DNA from: Bog-473 sp963781955
GTDB taxonomy: Bacteria > Actinomycetota > Acidimicrobiia > Acidimicrobiales > RAAP-2
DNA: 64,000 bases
Reading direction: 5' to 3'
NCBI GenBank assembly: GCA_963781955.1
Contig: CAWAHU010000002.1
Span: 496,001-560,000, forward strand
Shown here piece by piece: positions 1 to 7,538 of this stretch (its first letter is position 1; each line of letters opens with the position of its first letter). A program made the translations under genes and the position numbers. The notes beneath the pieces were generated by a model, which saw only the letters and a list, made by a program, of their open reading frames with translations, was not told the origin of the DNA and ran no database searches.

Positions 1-501
1 GACGGTGGGGTCCCCGAGCAGTGCCTGGGCGATGCGGAGCCGCTGCTGCTCGCCGCCCGAGAGCAGGCCCACGGGCGCCTCGGCGTATGCGGACGCTCCG
101 ACGGCCGCCAGCACGTCGTCGACGCGGCGCCGCGCCGCGCGTGACTGCAGCGGGAGGCCCCACCGGTGCCCGTCGAGGCCGAAGCGCACCAGGTCCCGTC
201 CGCGGATGGGCAGCGAGCGCTCGAAGGCATGCTGCTGTGGCACGTAGCCCAGCTCGTGGTTGCCCCGGAGCGGGGGCGCTCCGTTCACCCGCGCCGTGCC
301 GGCGGCCAGGGGCTGCAGCCCGAGGAGCACCTTGAGCAGCGTGGTCTTGCCCGTACCGTTCGGGCCGAGGACGGCCAGGAACTCGCCCTTCTCGATAGCG
401 AGGTCGAGGTCCGACCACAGCGTGCGCTGTCCCAGCCGGACGCTGGCGCCGGCCAGCTCGACCGGGGCGCCGGCCGCCGCGGGGCCGCGGGCGCCTGTCA
501 C
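1..501 (-). CDS. Metal ABC transporter ATP-binding protein (partial, 3' end outside window)
   Basis: ATPase subunit of a zinc/manganese-type ABC importer acting on the cytoplasmic face of the membrane. The 167 visible residues show Walker A (GPNGTGKTT, residues 46-54), a Q-loop (YVPQQ, about 86-90) and the ABC signature LSGGEQ (147-152). The window edge cuts the gene just before Walker B, so the C-terminal part is missing. The GTG start overlaps the TGA of the upstream substrate-binding gene (GTGA), which indicates translational coupling. The metal assignment rests on that neighbour, not on the ATPase itself. Confidence 0.9.
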   Translation of the reverse strand, partial: MTGARGPAAAGAPVELAGASVRLGQRTLWSDLDLAIEKGEFLAVLGPNGTGKTTLLKVLLGLQPLAAGTARVNGAPPLRGNHELGYVPQQHAFERSLPIRGRDLVRFGLDGHRWGLPLQSRAARRRVDDVLAAVGASAYAEAPVGLLSGGEQQRLRIAQALLGDPTV

Positions 502-1460
502 GAAGCGCGGGCCCGAGTCAGGGCGCGTACGAGTGCGGCGATCTGGGTCCGCTGCCAGCTCTGGTAGCTACGGGTGCCCGCCGGCATCGTCTCGGACACC
601 CCTACGACAGGGATGCCGCTGTGTCGGGCCAGGGCGCGCATCTGCGACGTCACCGGGGTCACGGTCTGCGTGTTGTAGAGCAACACGTCGACGGCGTGGG
701 AGGTGAGGAGGCGGCGCATGGCGAGGGTGTCGGCGGGGCCGGGGTCTTGGCCGTTCTCAATCGAGCGGGCGAAGCCCGGCGGGGTCACGTTGTGGAGTCC
801 GGCGTCTTCGATCAGGTAGCCCGGCACACGCTCGGTGTAGGCGACCGGCGCGCCGCGGTCGTGGGTGGCGACCGATCCCAGGGTGGTATCGAGCGGTACC
901 AGCGTGGCGTCGAAGGCAGCCAGGTTCTTCGTGAAGGTGGTGGCGTCCCGTGGCGCCGCCTTCGTCAGCGCCACCGCGATGGCGGCCGCCACCTTGGGCA
1001 CCCGCGGGATGTCGTACCAGAGGTGCGGGTTGGGGTCACTGCCGTGCACGCCCAGCACGGAGGCCGCCTCGACGACGCGGGGGTGACCACCGTCGGCGCT
1101 GAGCAGTGACGACATCCAGTCGTCGTAGCCGGCGCCGTTCTCCACCACCACGGCGGCCCGGGAGAGCGTGGCGGCGTCGCGGGCGTCGGTCTCGAAGAGG
1201 TGGGGGTCTGCGTTGGGGTTCGTGATGAGCGAGGTGACCCGGACGTCGCGCCCGCCGATCTGGGCGGCGATGTTCCCCCAGAAGTTCTCGGCGGCCACGA
1301 CGCCGACGGGGGCGGCCGTGTGGTCCGAGCGGGTGGCGGCGCCGGCCGGGACGCCCACGACGACGGGCGTGACCAGGGTCGCCAGGGCAGCCACGAATCC
1401 CGTGAACCGGGCAACGGGGGCCGCGAGGCCCGGGTGCTTCTGGATCATCTGGGAAATCAT
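498..1460 (-). CDS. Metal (zinc/manganese-type) ABC transporter substrate-binding protein
   Basis: Extracytoplasmic solute-binding protein of the ZnuA/TroA cluster A-I family, about 320 residues. It has a hydrophobic export segment near residues 17-40. His-containing metal-site motifs are visible: NPNADPHLFE and, further on, DPNPHLWYD. It is first in a minus-strand operon with the ATPase at 1-501. The start is uncertain: in-frame ATGs lie at 1472, 1460 and 1448, none with a good ribosome-binding site, and the first lies inside the palindromic operator. I chose 1460. Regulation by a zinc-responsive repressor is inferred from that operator. Manganese specificity is the main alternative. Confidence 0.85.
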   Translation of the reverse strand: MISQMIQKHPGLAAPVARFTGFVAALATLVTPVVVGVPAGAATRSDHTAAPVGVVAAENFWGNIAAQIGGRDVRVTSLITNPNADPHLFETDARDAATLSRAAVVVENGAGYDDWMSSLLSADGGHPRVVEAASVLGVHGSDPNPHLWYDIPRVPKVAAAIAVALTKAAPRDATTFTKNLAAFDATLVPLDTTLGSVATHDRGAPVAYTERVPGYLIEDAGLHNVTPPGFARSIENGQDPGPADTLAMRRLLTSHAVDVLLYNTQTVTPVTSQMRALARHSGIPVVGVSETMPAGTRSYQSWQRTQIAALVRALTRARAS

Positions 1461-1480
1461 AACCGAAATCATTTCGGATA
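1460..1480. promoter_or_regulatory. Zur-like operator palindrome
   Basis: CCGAAAT-C-ATTTCGG (1463-1477) is a perfect 7+1+7 inverted repeat. It extends to 10+1+10 with one mismatch over 1460-1480. It sits at the start of the metal-importer operon and overlaps a possible minus-strand -10 hexamer (TATCCG). AT-rich dyads of this shape are typical of Fur-family (Zur) sites; the identity of the repressor is inferred. Confidence 0.7.
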
Positions 1481-1533
1481 ACGAACCGAACCCGGAGCCA
1501 ATACTCTCCCAGGCAGGGCCCAGGCAACGGGCG

Positions 1534-1539
1534 TAGGAT
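1534..1539 (+). promoter_or_regulatory. Probable -10 hexamer of the 1575 gene
   Basis: TAGGAT lies 35 bases before the start codon, leaving room for a short leader carrying the strong ribosome-binding site GGGGAGG. No clear -35 is seen. Confidence 0.45.
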
Positions 1540-1574
1540 GCTCGTGAGGTCACCGAGAGCAGGGGAGGGCGCAG

Positions 1575-1871
1575 ATGCCTTTCGTGCAGTTGATCGAGTT
1601 CCAGACCGGCCGGATCGACGAGTTCGACGCCGCACTCGACGACTGGATCCGGGAGTCCGAGGGGTGGCGGGCCCCGACCCGGTCCCAGCGCACCGAGGAC
1701 CGTGACCGGCCAGGAACCTACGTGCAGATCGTGGAGTTCCCGTCCTACGAGGCAGCCACGGAGAACTCGGCGCGTCCCGAGACAGGACGGCTGGCCGAGC
1801 GGTTGGCGTCCCTGTGCGACGGGCCCCCGACCTTCCGCAACCTCAACGTGCAGCGCGTTGAGGCGCTCTGA
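1575..1871 (+). CDS. Small ABM-like (dimeric alpha-beta barrel) protein
   Basis: 98 residues starting MPFVQLIEFQ. The pattern of a beta strand, a helix around 'RIDEFDAALDDWI', a second strand 'TYVQIVEFPSYEAA' and a final strand 'LNVQRVEAL' resembles antibiotic-biosynthesis-monooxygenase-like barrels. These are small dimeric enzymes or binding proteins, often of unknown substrate. A strong Shine-Dalgarno (GGGGAGG) supports this start. No catalytic residue can be assigned, so the family call is moderate and no function is claimed. Confidence 0.75.
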   Translation: MPFVQLIEFQTGRIDEFDAALDDWIRESEGWRAPTRSQRTEDRDRPGTYVQIVEFPSYEAATENSARPETGRLAERLASLCDGPPTFRNLNVQRVEAL

Positions 1872-1916
1872 CCGCAGCACGTCGAACTCGAACGGGGATC
1901 CGCACGGCCCGCGTGA

Positions 1917-1949
1917 TCTCGGCCTCCTTGGGGTGTGAGGCAGCCGAGA
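1917..1949 (+). terminator. Stem-loop between the 1575 and 1963 genes
   Basis: TCTCGGC...GCCGAGA, extended inward by CTC/GAG with a small bulge, forms a strong hairpin. There is no T-run, and it lies just before the ribosome-binding site AGGGAGA of the next gene. It may be a terminator of the upstream gene or a leader structure of the downstream one. Confidence 0.4.
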
Positions 1950-1962
1950 CAAGGGAGACGCC

Positions 1963-2325
1963 ATGGCCGGAATGCAGAAGATGAGCCTGAACGAGCCCGA
2001 GGAGGTGCGGCCGTTCAAAGACGGCAGCGGCCGACTCGAATTGGTGAACCTCGAGGGCGGCCCGGTCGGCCGGGCCACCTTCGAGCCGGGTTGGCGGTGG
2101 TCCACCCACGTCAAGCCGATCGCCGGCACCGACAGCTGCCAGGCGCCGCACCTCGGGTACTACGTGTCGGGTCGCATGCGGGTGGTGATGGACGACGGGC
2201 AGGAGGAGGAGTTCGGCCCGGGCGACTTCGCCGTGATCCCGCCCGGGCACGACGCGTGGATCGTGGGTGACGAGGCCTGCGTCGTCATCGACTGGCAGGG
2301 CTTCGCCGACTACGCCAAGGGCTGA
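1963..2325 (+). CDS. Cupin-domain protein
   Basis: 120 residues. A single cupin barrel is visible: the central region has HLGYYVSGRMRVVMDDG (about 65-81) followed by FGPGDFAVIPPGHDAW. These match the turn and G-D-x-x-x-x-P-P-G-H segments of cupin motifs 1 and 2. The first motif (GWRWSTHVKP...) has one clear His, so metal binding is plausible but not certain. Start chosen at the ATG behind AGGGAGA. It may be co-transcribed with the 1575 gene. Substrate unknown. Confidence 0.85.
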   Translation: MAGMQKMSLNEPEEVRPFKDGSGRLELVNLEGGPVGRATFEPGWRWSTHVKPIAGTDSCQAPHLGYYVSGRMRVVMDDGQEEEFGPGDFAVIPPGHDAWIVGDEACVVIDWQGFADYAKG

Positions 2326-2363
2326 CGCGCCGGGGACCGCCGGAGAGCACCCGATGGCGAGGC

Positions 2364-2426
2364 GCCGCCGAAAAGCTCGCGGCTCCTAGCCGCCGAAGAG
2401 CCCGCGGCTAGGAGCCGCCGAAGAGC
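2364..2426. repeat. Three 25-base tandem repeats overlapping the SDR stop codon
   Basis: Units begin GCCGCCGAA at 2364, 2389 and 2414; the third is partial. Within them GCGGCTCCTAGCCGC (2379-2393) and GCGGCTAGGAGCCGC (2404-2418) are a perfect 15-base inverted repeat. On the minus strand the repeat duplicates the codons for the C-terminal LFGG of the SDR, and the resulting hairpin may act as its terminator. Confidence 0.75.
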
Positions 2427-3232
2427 AAGGAGTAGTCGGCACCGCGCCGCAGGTGGTGGCCGCCGTCGACACCCAGCGTCTCGCCCGTGACGAACGATGA
2501 TTCGGGCCCGAGGAGGTAGCGGACGGCTGCGGCCACGTCCTCGACGGTGCCGACGCGACCGAGCGGCATCTGCTCGATGTAGTCGTCGAGCAGCGCGCCA
2601 CCCGCCGTGATGAACGACATCAGCTCGTCGTCGATGATCCCGGGCGCCACGGCGTTCACGCGGATGCCGAGCGGCCCGAGCTCTTCGGCGGAGGTCTGGG
2701 CCAGGAAGCAGATCCCGGCCTTGGCGATGCCGTACGCCCACAGGTACGGGTGGGGGAACCTGCCCGCGCCCGAGGACATGAGGACGATGGACCCCGGGCC
2801 GCCCTGGGCCTGCATGGCGCGGGCGGCGTGCTTCACGCAGATGACCGAGCCGACGAGGTTGAGGTCCACCGTGGCCCGTATGGCCTCCACGTCGCTGTCG
2901 ACCAGGGGCCCGATGTGCGTCGAACCCCCGGCACAGGCGAACAGGCCGTCGATGCGGCCCGTCACCTCGGTGGTGGCCCCTACCGCGGCCTCGAGCTGCT
3001 CCTCGACGGTGACGTCGGCCACCACGTAGCGCGACGTGGCGCCCCCGGTGGCCGCGGCAGCGATGCGCGCCGTGGCGTCGACGAGCTTCTGCTCGGTCCG
3101 TCCGCAGATGGTGACGTGGGCTCCGTCGGCGGCGAGCAGCTCCGCAGTCCCGAGGCCGATCCCGCTGCCGCCCCCCGTGACGAGGACGGACCAGCCGGTG
3201 ATCCCCGCCGCATCCTTCGGTCCGGCCGCCAT
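2408..3232 (-). CDS. SDR family NAD(P)-dependent oxidoreductase
   Basis: 274-residue classical short-chain dehydrogenase/reductase. Cofactor motif TGGGSGIG lies near residues 19-26. 'ACAGG' replaces NNAG, and the catalytic Ser (LMSSGAG) and Y-G-I-A-K (YxxxK) are present. It ends with the usual PG-containing segment and 'GVDGGHH'. Its start overlaps the stop of the P450 upstream, so the two form an operon. That context suggests successive oxidation steps on a hydrophobic alcohol or ketone substrate, perhaps steroid- or terpene-like; the substrate is inference. Confidence 0.92.
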   Translation of the reverse strand: MAAGPKDAAGITGWSVLVTGGGSGIGLGTAELLAADGAHVTICGRTEQKLVDATARIAAAATGGATSRYVVADVTVEEQLEAAVGATTEVTGRIDGLFACAGGSTHIGPLVDSDVEAIRATVDLNLVGSVICVKHAARAMQAQGGPGSIVLMSSGAGRFPHPYLWAYGIAKAGICFLAQTSAEELGPLGIRVNAVAPGIIDDELMSFITAGGALLDDYIEQMPLGRVGTVEDVAAAVRYLLGPESSFVTGETLGVDGGHHLRRGADYSLLFGGS

Positions 3233-4491
3233 CAGGCGGGTCCGGCCCCGACCGGGGCAGTCGGGGTGAACGCGACGGGCATCGACTCGATCCCGGACAC
3301 GAAGTTGGCCGGCCGCCGGGGTAGCTCGCCCCGCCCGACCGCCAGCCGGAGGTCGGGCATGCGGGCCAGGACCCGCTCGACCATCACCTTGAGCTCGAGG
3401 CGGGCCAGCTGGTTTCCCAGGCAGAAGTGGGCACCGAAGCCAAAGGCGATGTGCGGGTTGGGGCTGCGCCGGATGTCGAAGCTCTCAGGGTCTTCGAAGA
3501 CCTTCTCGTCACGGTTGGCCGACGGGTAGAGGAGTAGGACCTCCTGGCCCTCCTCGATGTGCGCGCCGGCCACCTCGGCGTCACGAGTGGCCGTCCGCGC
3601 CATGTTCTTGATGGGCGAGACCCAGCGCAGCATCTCCTCGACGGCACCGGTCATGAGCCCGTCGGGGTCGGCCTGCAACGCAGCCAGCTGGTCCGGGCGG
3701 GCGAGCAGCTCCTCGATGCCGCCGCTGATCACGTGCCGGGTCGTCTCGTCGCCCCCGATCACGATGAGGAGGGTCTCGTGGATGAGCGAGTCGTCGTCGA
3801 GCTGGTCCCCGTCGATGTTTGCGTGGCACAGCAGCCCGACGAGGTCCTCGCGGTTCCCGGTGGTGCGCCGGTCCTCGAAGACCGGATTGATGTAGGCCAG
3901 GTACTCGGTGAACGCGTCGGCTGTCTTGGTCAGCACCTCGGGGTCGGTGGAGCCCTGGCCCTTCAGCATGTCGTCGGACCACCGGAGCAGGTCGTTGCGG
4001 TCCTCGGGCGCCACGCCGAGCATGTCGCCGATCATGATGATGGGCAGTGGGGCCGCGATGTCCCGGACGAAGTCACAGTGACCTCGCTCGCAGACCTGGT
4101 CGATGATGGCGTCGCAGGCCGTGCGCACCTTGGCCTCCATGGCGCGGACCCGCTTGGGGGTGAACCCCTCCGACACGAGGCGCCGCCGCCGGACGTGCTC
4201 GGGGGCGTCGAAGTCGATCATCATCGGCAGCGCCGGGAACTTGGGCCGGATGCCGCCGGCGTTCGAGAACGTCTCGGTGTCCACCGAGATGTGCTTGACC
4301 GCCGCGTAGGTGGAGGCGGCCCACAGGTCGTTGCGCTGGTCGTAGTACAGGGGGGCGTTGGCCCGCATCCAGGCGAAGGCGTCGAACGGCTCCTGCCCGA
4401 AGAAGGCGCCGCTCATGAGGTTGATGCCGAGGTCCTCGGGGGCGATGGTCACGGAGGAGAAGATATCGCCGGGTGGGTAGGGTGGTGCCAT
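3232..4491 (-). CDS. Cytochrome P450
   Basis: 419-residue soluble bacterial P450 monooxygenase. Seen in order: the I-helix oxygen-activation segment IGGDETTRH, the K-helix ExxR inside EEMLRWVSP, and the heme-Cys loop FGFGAHFCLGNQLARLE. It is translationally coupled to the downstream SDR. The ATG start overlaps the start codon of the divergent sigma factor by two bases, so each promoter must lie inside the other gene, or the true P450 start is further in; the next in-frame Met is residue 26. Substrate is not readable from the sequence. Confidence 0.93.
   Translation of the reverse strand: MAPPYPPGDIFSSVTIAPEDLGINLMSGAFFGQEPFDAFAWMRANAPLYYDQRNDLWAASTYAAVKHISVDTETFSNAGGIRPKFPALPMMIDFDAPEHVRRRRLVSEGFTPKRVRAMEAKVRTACDAIIDQVCERGHCDFVRDIAAPLPIIMIGDMLGVAPEDRNDLLRWSDDMLKGQGSTDPEVLTKTADAFTEYLAYINPVFEDRRTTGNREDLVGLLCHANIDGDQLDDDSLIHETLLIVIGGDETTRHVISGGIEELLARPDQLAALQADPDGLMTGAVEEMLRWVSPIKNMARTATRDAEVAGAHIEEGQEVLLLYPSANRDEKVFEDPESFDIRRSPNPHIAFGFGAHFCLGNQLARLELKVMVERVLARMPDLRLAVGRGELPRRPANFVSGIESMPVAFTPTAPVGAGPA
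4478..4483 (+). promoter_or_regulatory. -10 hexamer for leaderless sigma-factor mRNA
   Basis: TAGGGT ends 6 bases before the ATG at 4490. No Shine-Dalgarno precedes the ATG. This spacing recurs at several genes in the window and indicates transcription starting at the start codon. Confidence 0.55.
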
Positions 4492-5074
4492 GGCAGATCA
4501 GGCGACCTTCACCGATGTCGCCATGGAGTACATGCCGGGCCTCTACTCGGCGGCGTTGCGCATGACGCGCAACCGCGCCGACGCCGAGGACCTGGTGCAG
4601 GAGACCTACCTGAAGGCCTACCGGTCATTCGGCTCCTTCAAGGAGGGCACGAACCTGCGCGCCTGGCTCTACCGCATCCTCACCAACACGTTCATCAACT
4701 CCTACCGGGCGGCCCAGCGTCGGCCTGAGACAGCAGACGTCGAGGACGTCGAGGACCTCTACCTGTACAAGCGCCTGGCCAGTGCAGGGGGGACCGCTCC
4801 CGGCCGCTCGGCCGAGGACGAGGCTCTGGAGCGCTTCACCGACGAGGATGTGAAGGCGGCCCTCGAGGCCCTGCCGGAGTCGTTCCGCATGGCGGTCCTG
4901 CTGGCCGACGTCGAGGGGTTCTCCTACAAGGAGATCGCCGAGATCACCGAGGTCCCCATCGGGACGGTGATGAGCCGCATCCACCGGGGAAGAAAGGCAC
5001 TCCAGAAGGCGTTGCACGACGTGGCGGAGCAGCGCGGCCTGGTCGGGAGCGTTCCCGGGGGGTCCAAGGAATGA
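4490..5074 (+). CDS. ECF RNA polymerase sigma factor, SigR/SigH-like
   Basis: 194 residues. Region 2 is seen as 'ALRMTRNRADAEDLVQETYLKAYRSFGSFKEGTNLRAWLYRI', followed by the 'TNTFINSYR' segment typical of the SigR/SigH (ECF12) group. Region 4 is 'LADVEGFSYKEIAEITEVPIGTVMSRIHRGRKAL'. It directs core polymerase to thiol-oxidative-stress promoters in characterised relatives. The next gene is its cognate zinc anti-sigma factor, with an ATGA overlap. I saw no obvious GGAAT-type autoregulatory promoter upstream. Confidence 0.93.
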   Translation: MADQATFTDVAMEYMPGLYSAALRMTRNRADAEDLVQETYLKAYRSFGSFKEGTNLRAWLYRILTNTFINSYRAAQRRPETADVEDVEDLYLYKRLASAGGTAPGRSAEDEALERFTDEDVKAALEALPESFRMAVLLADVEGFSYKEIAEITEVPIGTVMSRIHRGRKALQKALHDVAEQRGLVGSVPGGSKE

Positions 5075-5412
5075 GCATCGAGGGGACGAGCAGGGACGTG
5101 GGCGAACGCAGGGACACGGGACCCGAGGACGCGGGGCGCATGGACGCAAGCGGGTTGTTCGGTCCGTCGGTCGACTGCACCGAGGCGGTCCATGAGCTGT
5201 ACCGCTACCTCGACGGTGAGCTCACAGAGGAGCGCCGTACCGAGATCCGCATCCACCTCGAGTGGTGCACGCCCTGCAACGGCGCGGCGGAATTCGAGGC
5301 CGAGCTGCGCCGGGTCATCGCCAGCCGATGCCAGGACCGGGTGCCCGAGAGCCTGATCCAGCGGGTGGCCGAGGCCATCGAGCTCGAAAGCCGCCAGCGC
5401 CACGAGCACTGA
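5071..5412 (+). CDS. Zinc-binding anti-sigma factor, RsrA/RshA-like
   Basis: 113 residues. The ZAS motif is complete: Cys36, His62, Cys66 and Cys69 (H-x3-C-x2-C within HLEWCTPC). In RsrA-type proteins oxidation of these thiols releases zinc and frees the sigma factor. A 35-residue charged N-terminal extension precedes the conserved part, so an internal start is possible. The ATG overlaps the sigma gene's stop (ATGA). Together the pair is a redox-responsive transcription switch. Confidence 0.92.
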   Translation: MSIEGTSRDVGERRDTGPEDAGRMDASGLFGPSVDCTEAVHELYRYLDGELTEERRTEIRIHLEWCTPCNGAAEFEAELRRVIASRCQDRVPESLIQRVAEAIELESRQRHEH

Positions 5413-5452
5413 CCTCACCGCGGCGGCGCCGGCCACGGTGGGGGGACCCGCC

Positions 5453-6505
5453 ATGGTGGACTGGGCGCTGGCCCAGCGGGTGGCGGCGGGCGCCCTGGTG
5501 CTCAAGCCCGCTCCGGCCTCCTACCGCTCCAGCGACCTGCAGGGGCAGTTCGAGGAGCTGACCGCCCGCGCCGAGACGCTGGTGGGCGAGGCCACCGGCT
5601 GGCGCTCGGCGCACGGCGCCACCCGGGCCAAGGTGACCGACCGGCCTGGCTGGGCGGCGGCCAACGTCCGCTCCGTCGAGCGCCTGGTGGGCCCGCCGCT
5701 GCTCGAGTTGCAACGCACGCGCGGCAGCAAGCTCGCCGGGCCCTCACTCGCCGTCGGGCGCGTCGTCGCCGGCGGGCAGCTGGGCCTGATGCTGGCCTTC
5801 ATGGCCACGCGCGTGCTCGGCCAGTACGACCTGCTGATCAGCGAGGAGTCACTCGAGGACCAGGATCTGGTGTCCTACGTCGGCCCCAACATCGTGGCGG
5901 TCGAGGAGCAGTTCGGGTTCGCGCCCAGCCAGTTCCGGCTGTGGCTGGCCCTACACGAGGTGACCCACCGGCTGCAGTTCACCGCCGTCCCCTGGTTGCG
6001 TGACCACTTCGTGGCTCAGGTCTCGGAGCTGCTCGGCCCGCTGTCGGGGGACCCGGCGAGCTTCGTCGAGGTGCTGCGCCGGGCCGCCGACGAGGTGCGA
6101 TCGGGGCGCAACCCCACCCGCGAGGCCGGCGTGGTGGGCATGCTGGCCACGCCCGAGCAGCGATTGGCACTCTCACGGATCTCGGGGATGATGAGCCTTC
6201 TCGAAGGGCACGGCGACGTCACCATGGACCGGGCCGGCGCAGCCGAGGTGCCGGGGGCGGCCTACTTCTCCCGGGTGCTCCACGAGCGCCGCAACTCGGC
6301 CCGGGGCCTGACCCGGCTCGTCTCGAAGCTCCTCGGTCTCGACGCCAAGATGCGCCAGTACGCCGAGGGCGAGCACTTCGTCGAGGCGGTCGAGGCCGCC
6401 GGCGGGCCGGGGCTGCTGGCCCGGGTGTGGGAGGGCCCCGAGTGGCTGCCCACGCTCGAGGAGATCCGCCAGCCGGCGCTCTGGGTGACCCGCGCCGGTG
6501 GGTGA
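5453..6505 (+). CDS. DUF2342 zinc-dependent metalloprotease-like protein (F420-associated family)
   Basis: 350 residues. HEVTH (168-172) inside LALHEVTHRLQF is an HExxH zinc-protease signature. The family occurs in F420-producing actinobacteria, commonly just before tilS-hpt, as here. Its physiological substrate is unknown. Start chosen at ATG 5453, behind a GGGGGG tract; an in-frame GTG at 5438 is the alternative. It lies 40 bases after the anti-sigma gene and 32 before tilS. Confidence 0.88.
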   Translation: MVDWALAQRVAAGALVLKPAPASYRSSDLQGQFEELTARAETLVGEATGWRSAHGATRAKVTDRPGWAAANVRSVERLVGPPLLELQRTRGSKLAGPSLAVGRVVAGGQLGLMLAFMATRVLGQYDLLISEESLEDQDLVSYVGPNIVAVEEQFGFAPSQFRLWLALHEVTHRLQFTAVPWLRDHFVAQVSELLGPLSGDPASFVEVLRRAADEVRSGRNPTREAGVVGMLATPEQRLALSRISGMMSLLEGHGDVTMDRAGAAEVPGAAYFSRVLHERRNSARGLTRLVSKLLGLDAKMRQYAEGEHFVEAVEAAGGPGLLARVWEGPEWLPTLEEIRQPALWVTRAGG

Positions 6506-6537
6506 GCCCGCGTCGGTGAGGCCGGTGGACGGGGCCA

Positions 6538-7538
6538 GTGGATGAGCAAGGCGCCCCGGAGCTCACCGCCCTCGTCGCCGACCTGCTGAGCCGCTGCACC
6601 TTCCCGCCACCGGGCACGCCGCTGCCCTGTGCCGTCTCGGGAGGCGCCGACTCGCTGGCGTTGCTCGTGCTGGCCACCGCGGCCGGCTGCGACGTGACGG
6701 CCGTCCACGTCGACCACGGGCTGCGCGAGGGATCGGCCGACGAGGCCCAAGTGGTGGCCGACGCCGCCCGGCGGTTCGGTGCGGCGGTGCGGCGGTGCCG
6801 GGTGTCGGTGGCACCGGGACCGAACCTCGAGGCCCGGGCCCGGGGGGCCCGCCTGTCGGTGTTGCCCGAGGGAACGGCCACCGGGCACACCATGGACGAC
6901 CAGGCCGAGACGGTGCTGGTGAACCTGCTGCGTGGTGCGGGGGCCGACGGCCTGGCCGGCATGGCGCCTGGCCCGCGTCACCCGCTGCTCGGGTTGCGCC
7001 GGGCGGAGACGCATGCGCTGTGCCAGTCGGCCGGCCTGGCGCCGGTGCGCGACCCGACCAACGACGACCCCGCGTTCGTGCGCAACCGGGTACGCCACGA
7101 GCTGCTGCCGCTGTGCGCGGCCATCGGGGGGCGCGACCCGGTGCCGGTGCTGGCCCGCCAGGCCGGGGTGCTGCGCGAGGAGTCGGCATTGCTCGACGCG
7201 CTGGCGGCCGACGCGGTGCCCGACCCTTCCGACGCGCGGGCGCTGGCCCGGGCGGCGACGCCCCTGGCGCGTCGCGCGCGCTCCGGCGGTGGTTGCGTGC
7301 GACGCGTGCGGGCCAGTCGGGTCCGGGCCAGTCGGGTCCGGGCCAGTCGGGTACGGGCCAGTCGGGTCGGGGAGAGATGGGCGGCGTCCACCCGCCGTCA
7401 CTGGCGGAGGTGGAGCGCGGCCTGGCCGTGGCCCGGGGTGAGGCGGTCGGGACCGAGCTGGCCGGGGGCCGCCGCCTGCGCCGCTCCGGGGGCCGGCTCC
7501 GGGTCGAGCCGCCGCACCACTCCGGTAGTGTCAGCGCG
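6538..7538 (+). CDS. tilS: tRNA(Ile)-lysidine synthetase TilS, reading frame interrupted
   Basis: TilS converts cytidine 34 of tRNA-Ile(CAU) to lysidine using ATP. The N-terminal PP-loop SGGADS and the segment GHTMDDQAETVLVNLLRGAG are clear in the frame beginning at GTG 6538. Homology continues (ALRRWLRATRAG..., later GGVHPPSLAEVERGL) only in another frame, entered at the CG run 7273-7281. Removing one CG pair there would rejoin the frames. In the second frame there is no stop before the hpt start, so tilS and hpt would form one polypeptide. A sequencing error, a real mutation or a recoding event are all possible. Confidence 0.85.
7311..7370. repeat. Four 15-base tandem repeats in tilS
   Basis: Units GGCCAGTCGGGTCCG at 7311, 7326, 7341 and 7356, the last two with substitutions. 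They encode repeated GQSGP in the frame that carries the TilS C-terminal homology. They lie 30 bases after the frame break, in a segment not conserved in TilS. Confidence 0.9.
7526..7531 (+). promoter_or_regulatory. -10 hexamer for leaderless hpt mRNA
   Basis: TAGTGT ends 7 bases before the hpt ATG at 7539. No Shine-Dalgarno is present. It gives hpt its own promoter inside the 3' end of tilS. Confidence 0.5.

Noticed and set aside
498..2129. Extension of the metal-binding protein to a 543-residue frame
   Set aside because: The extra 220 residues cover the Zur-like operator and two plus-strand genes; the signal peptide places the start near 1460.
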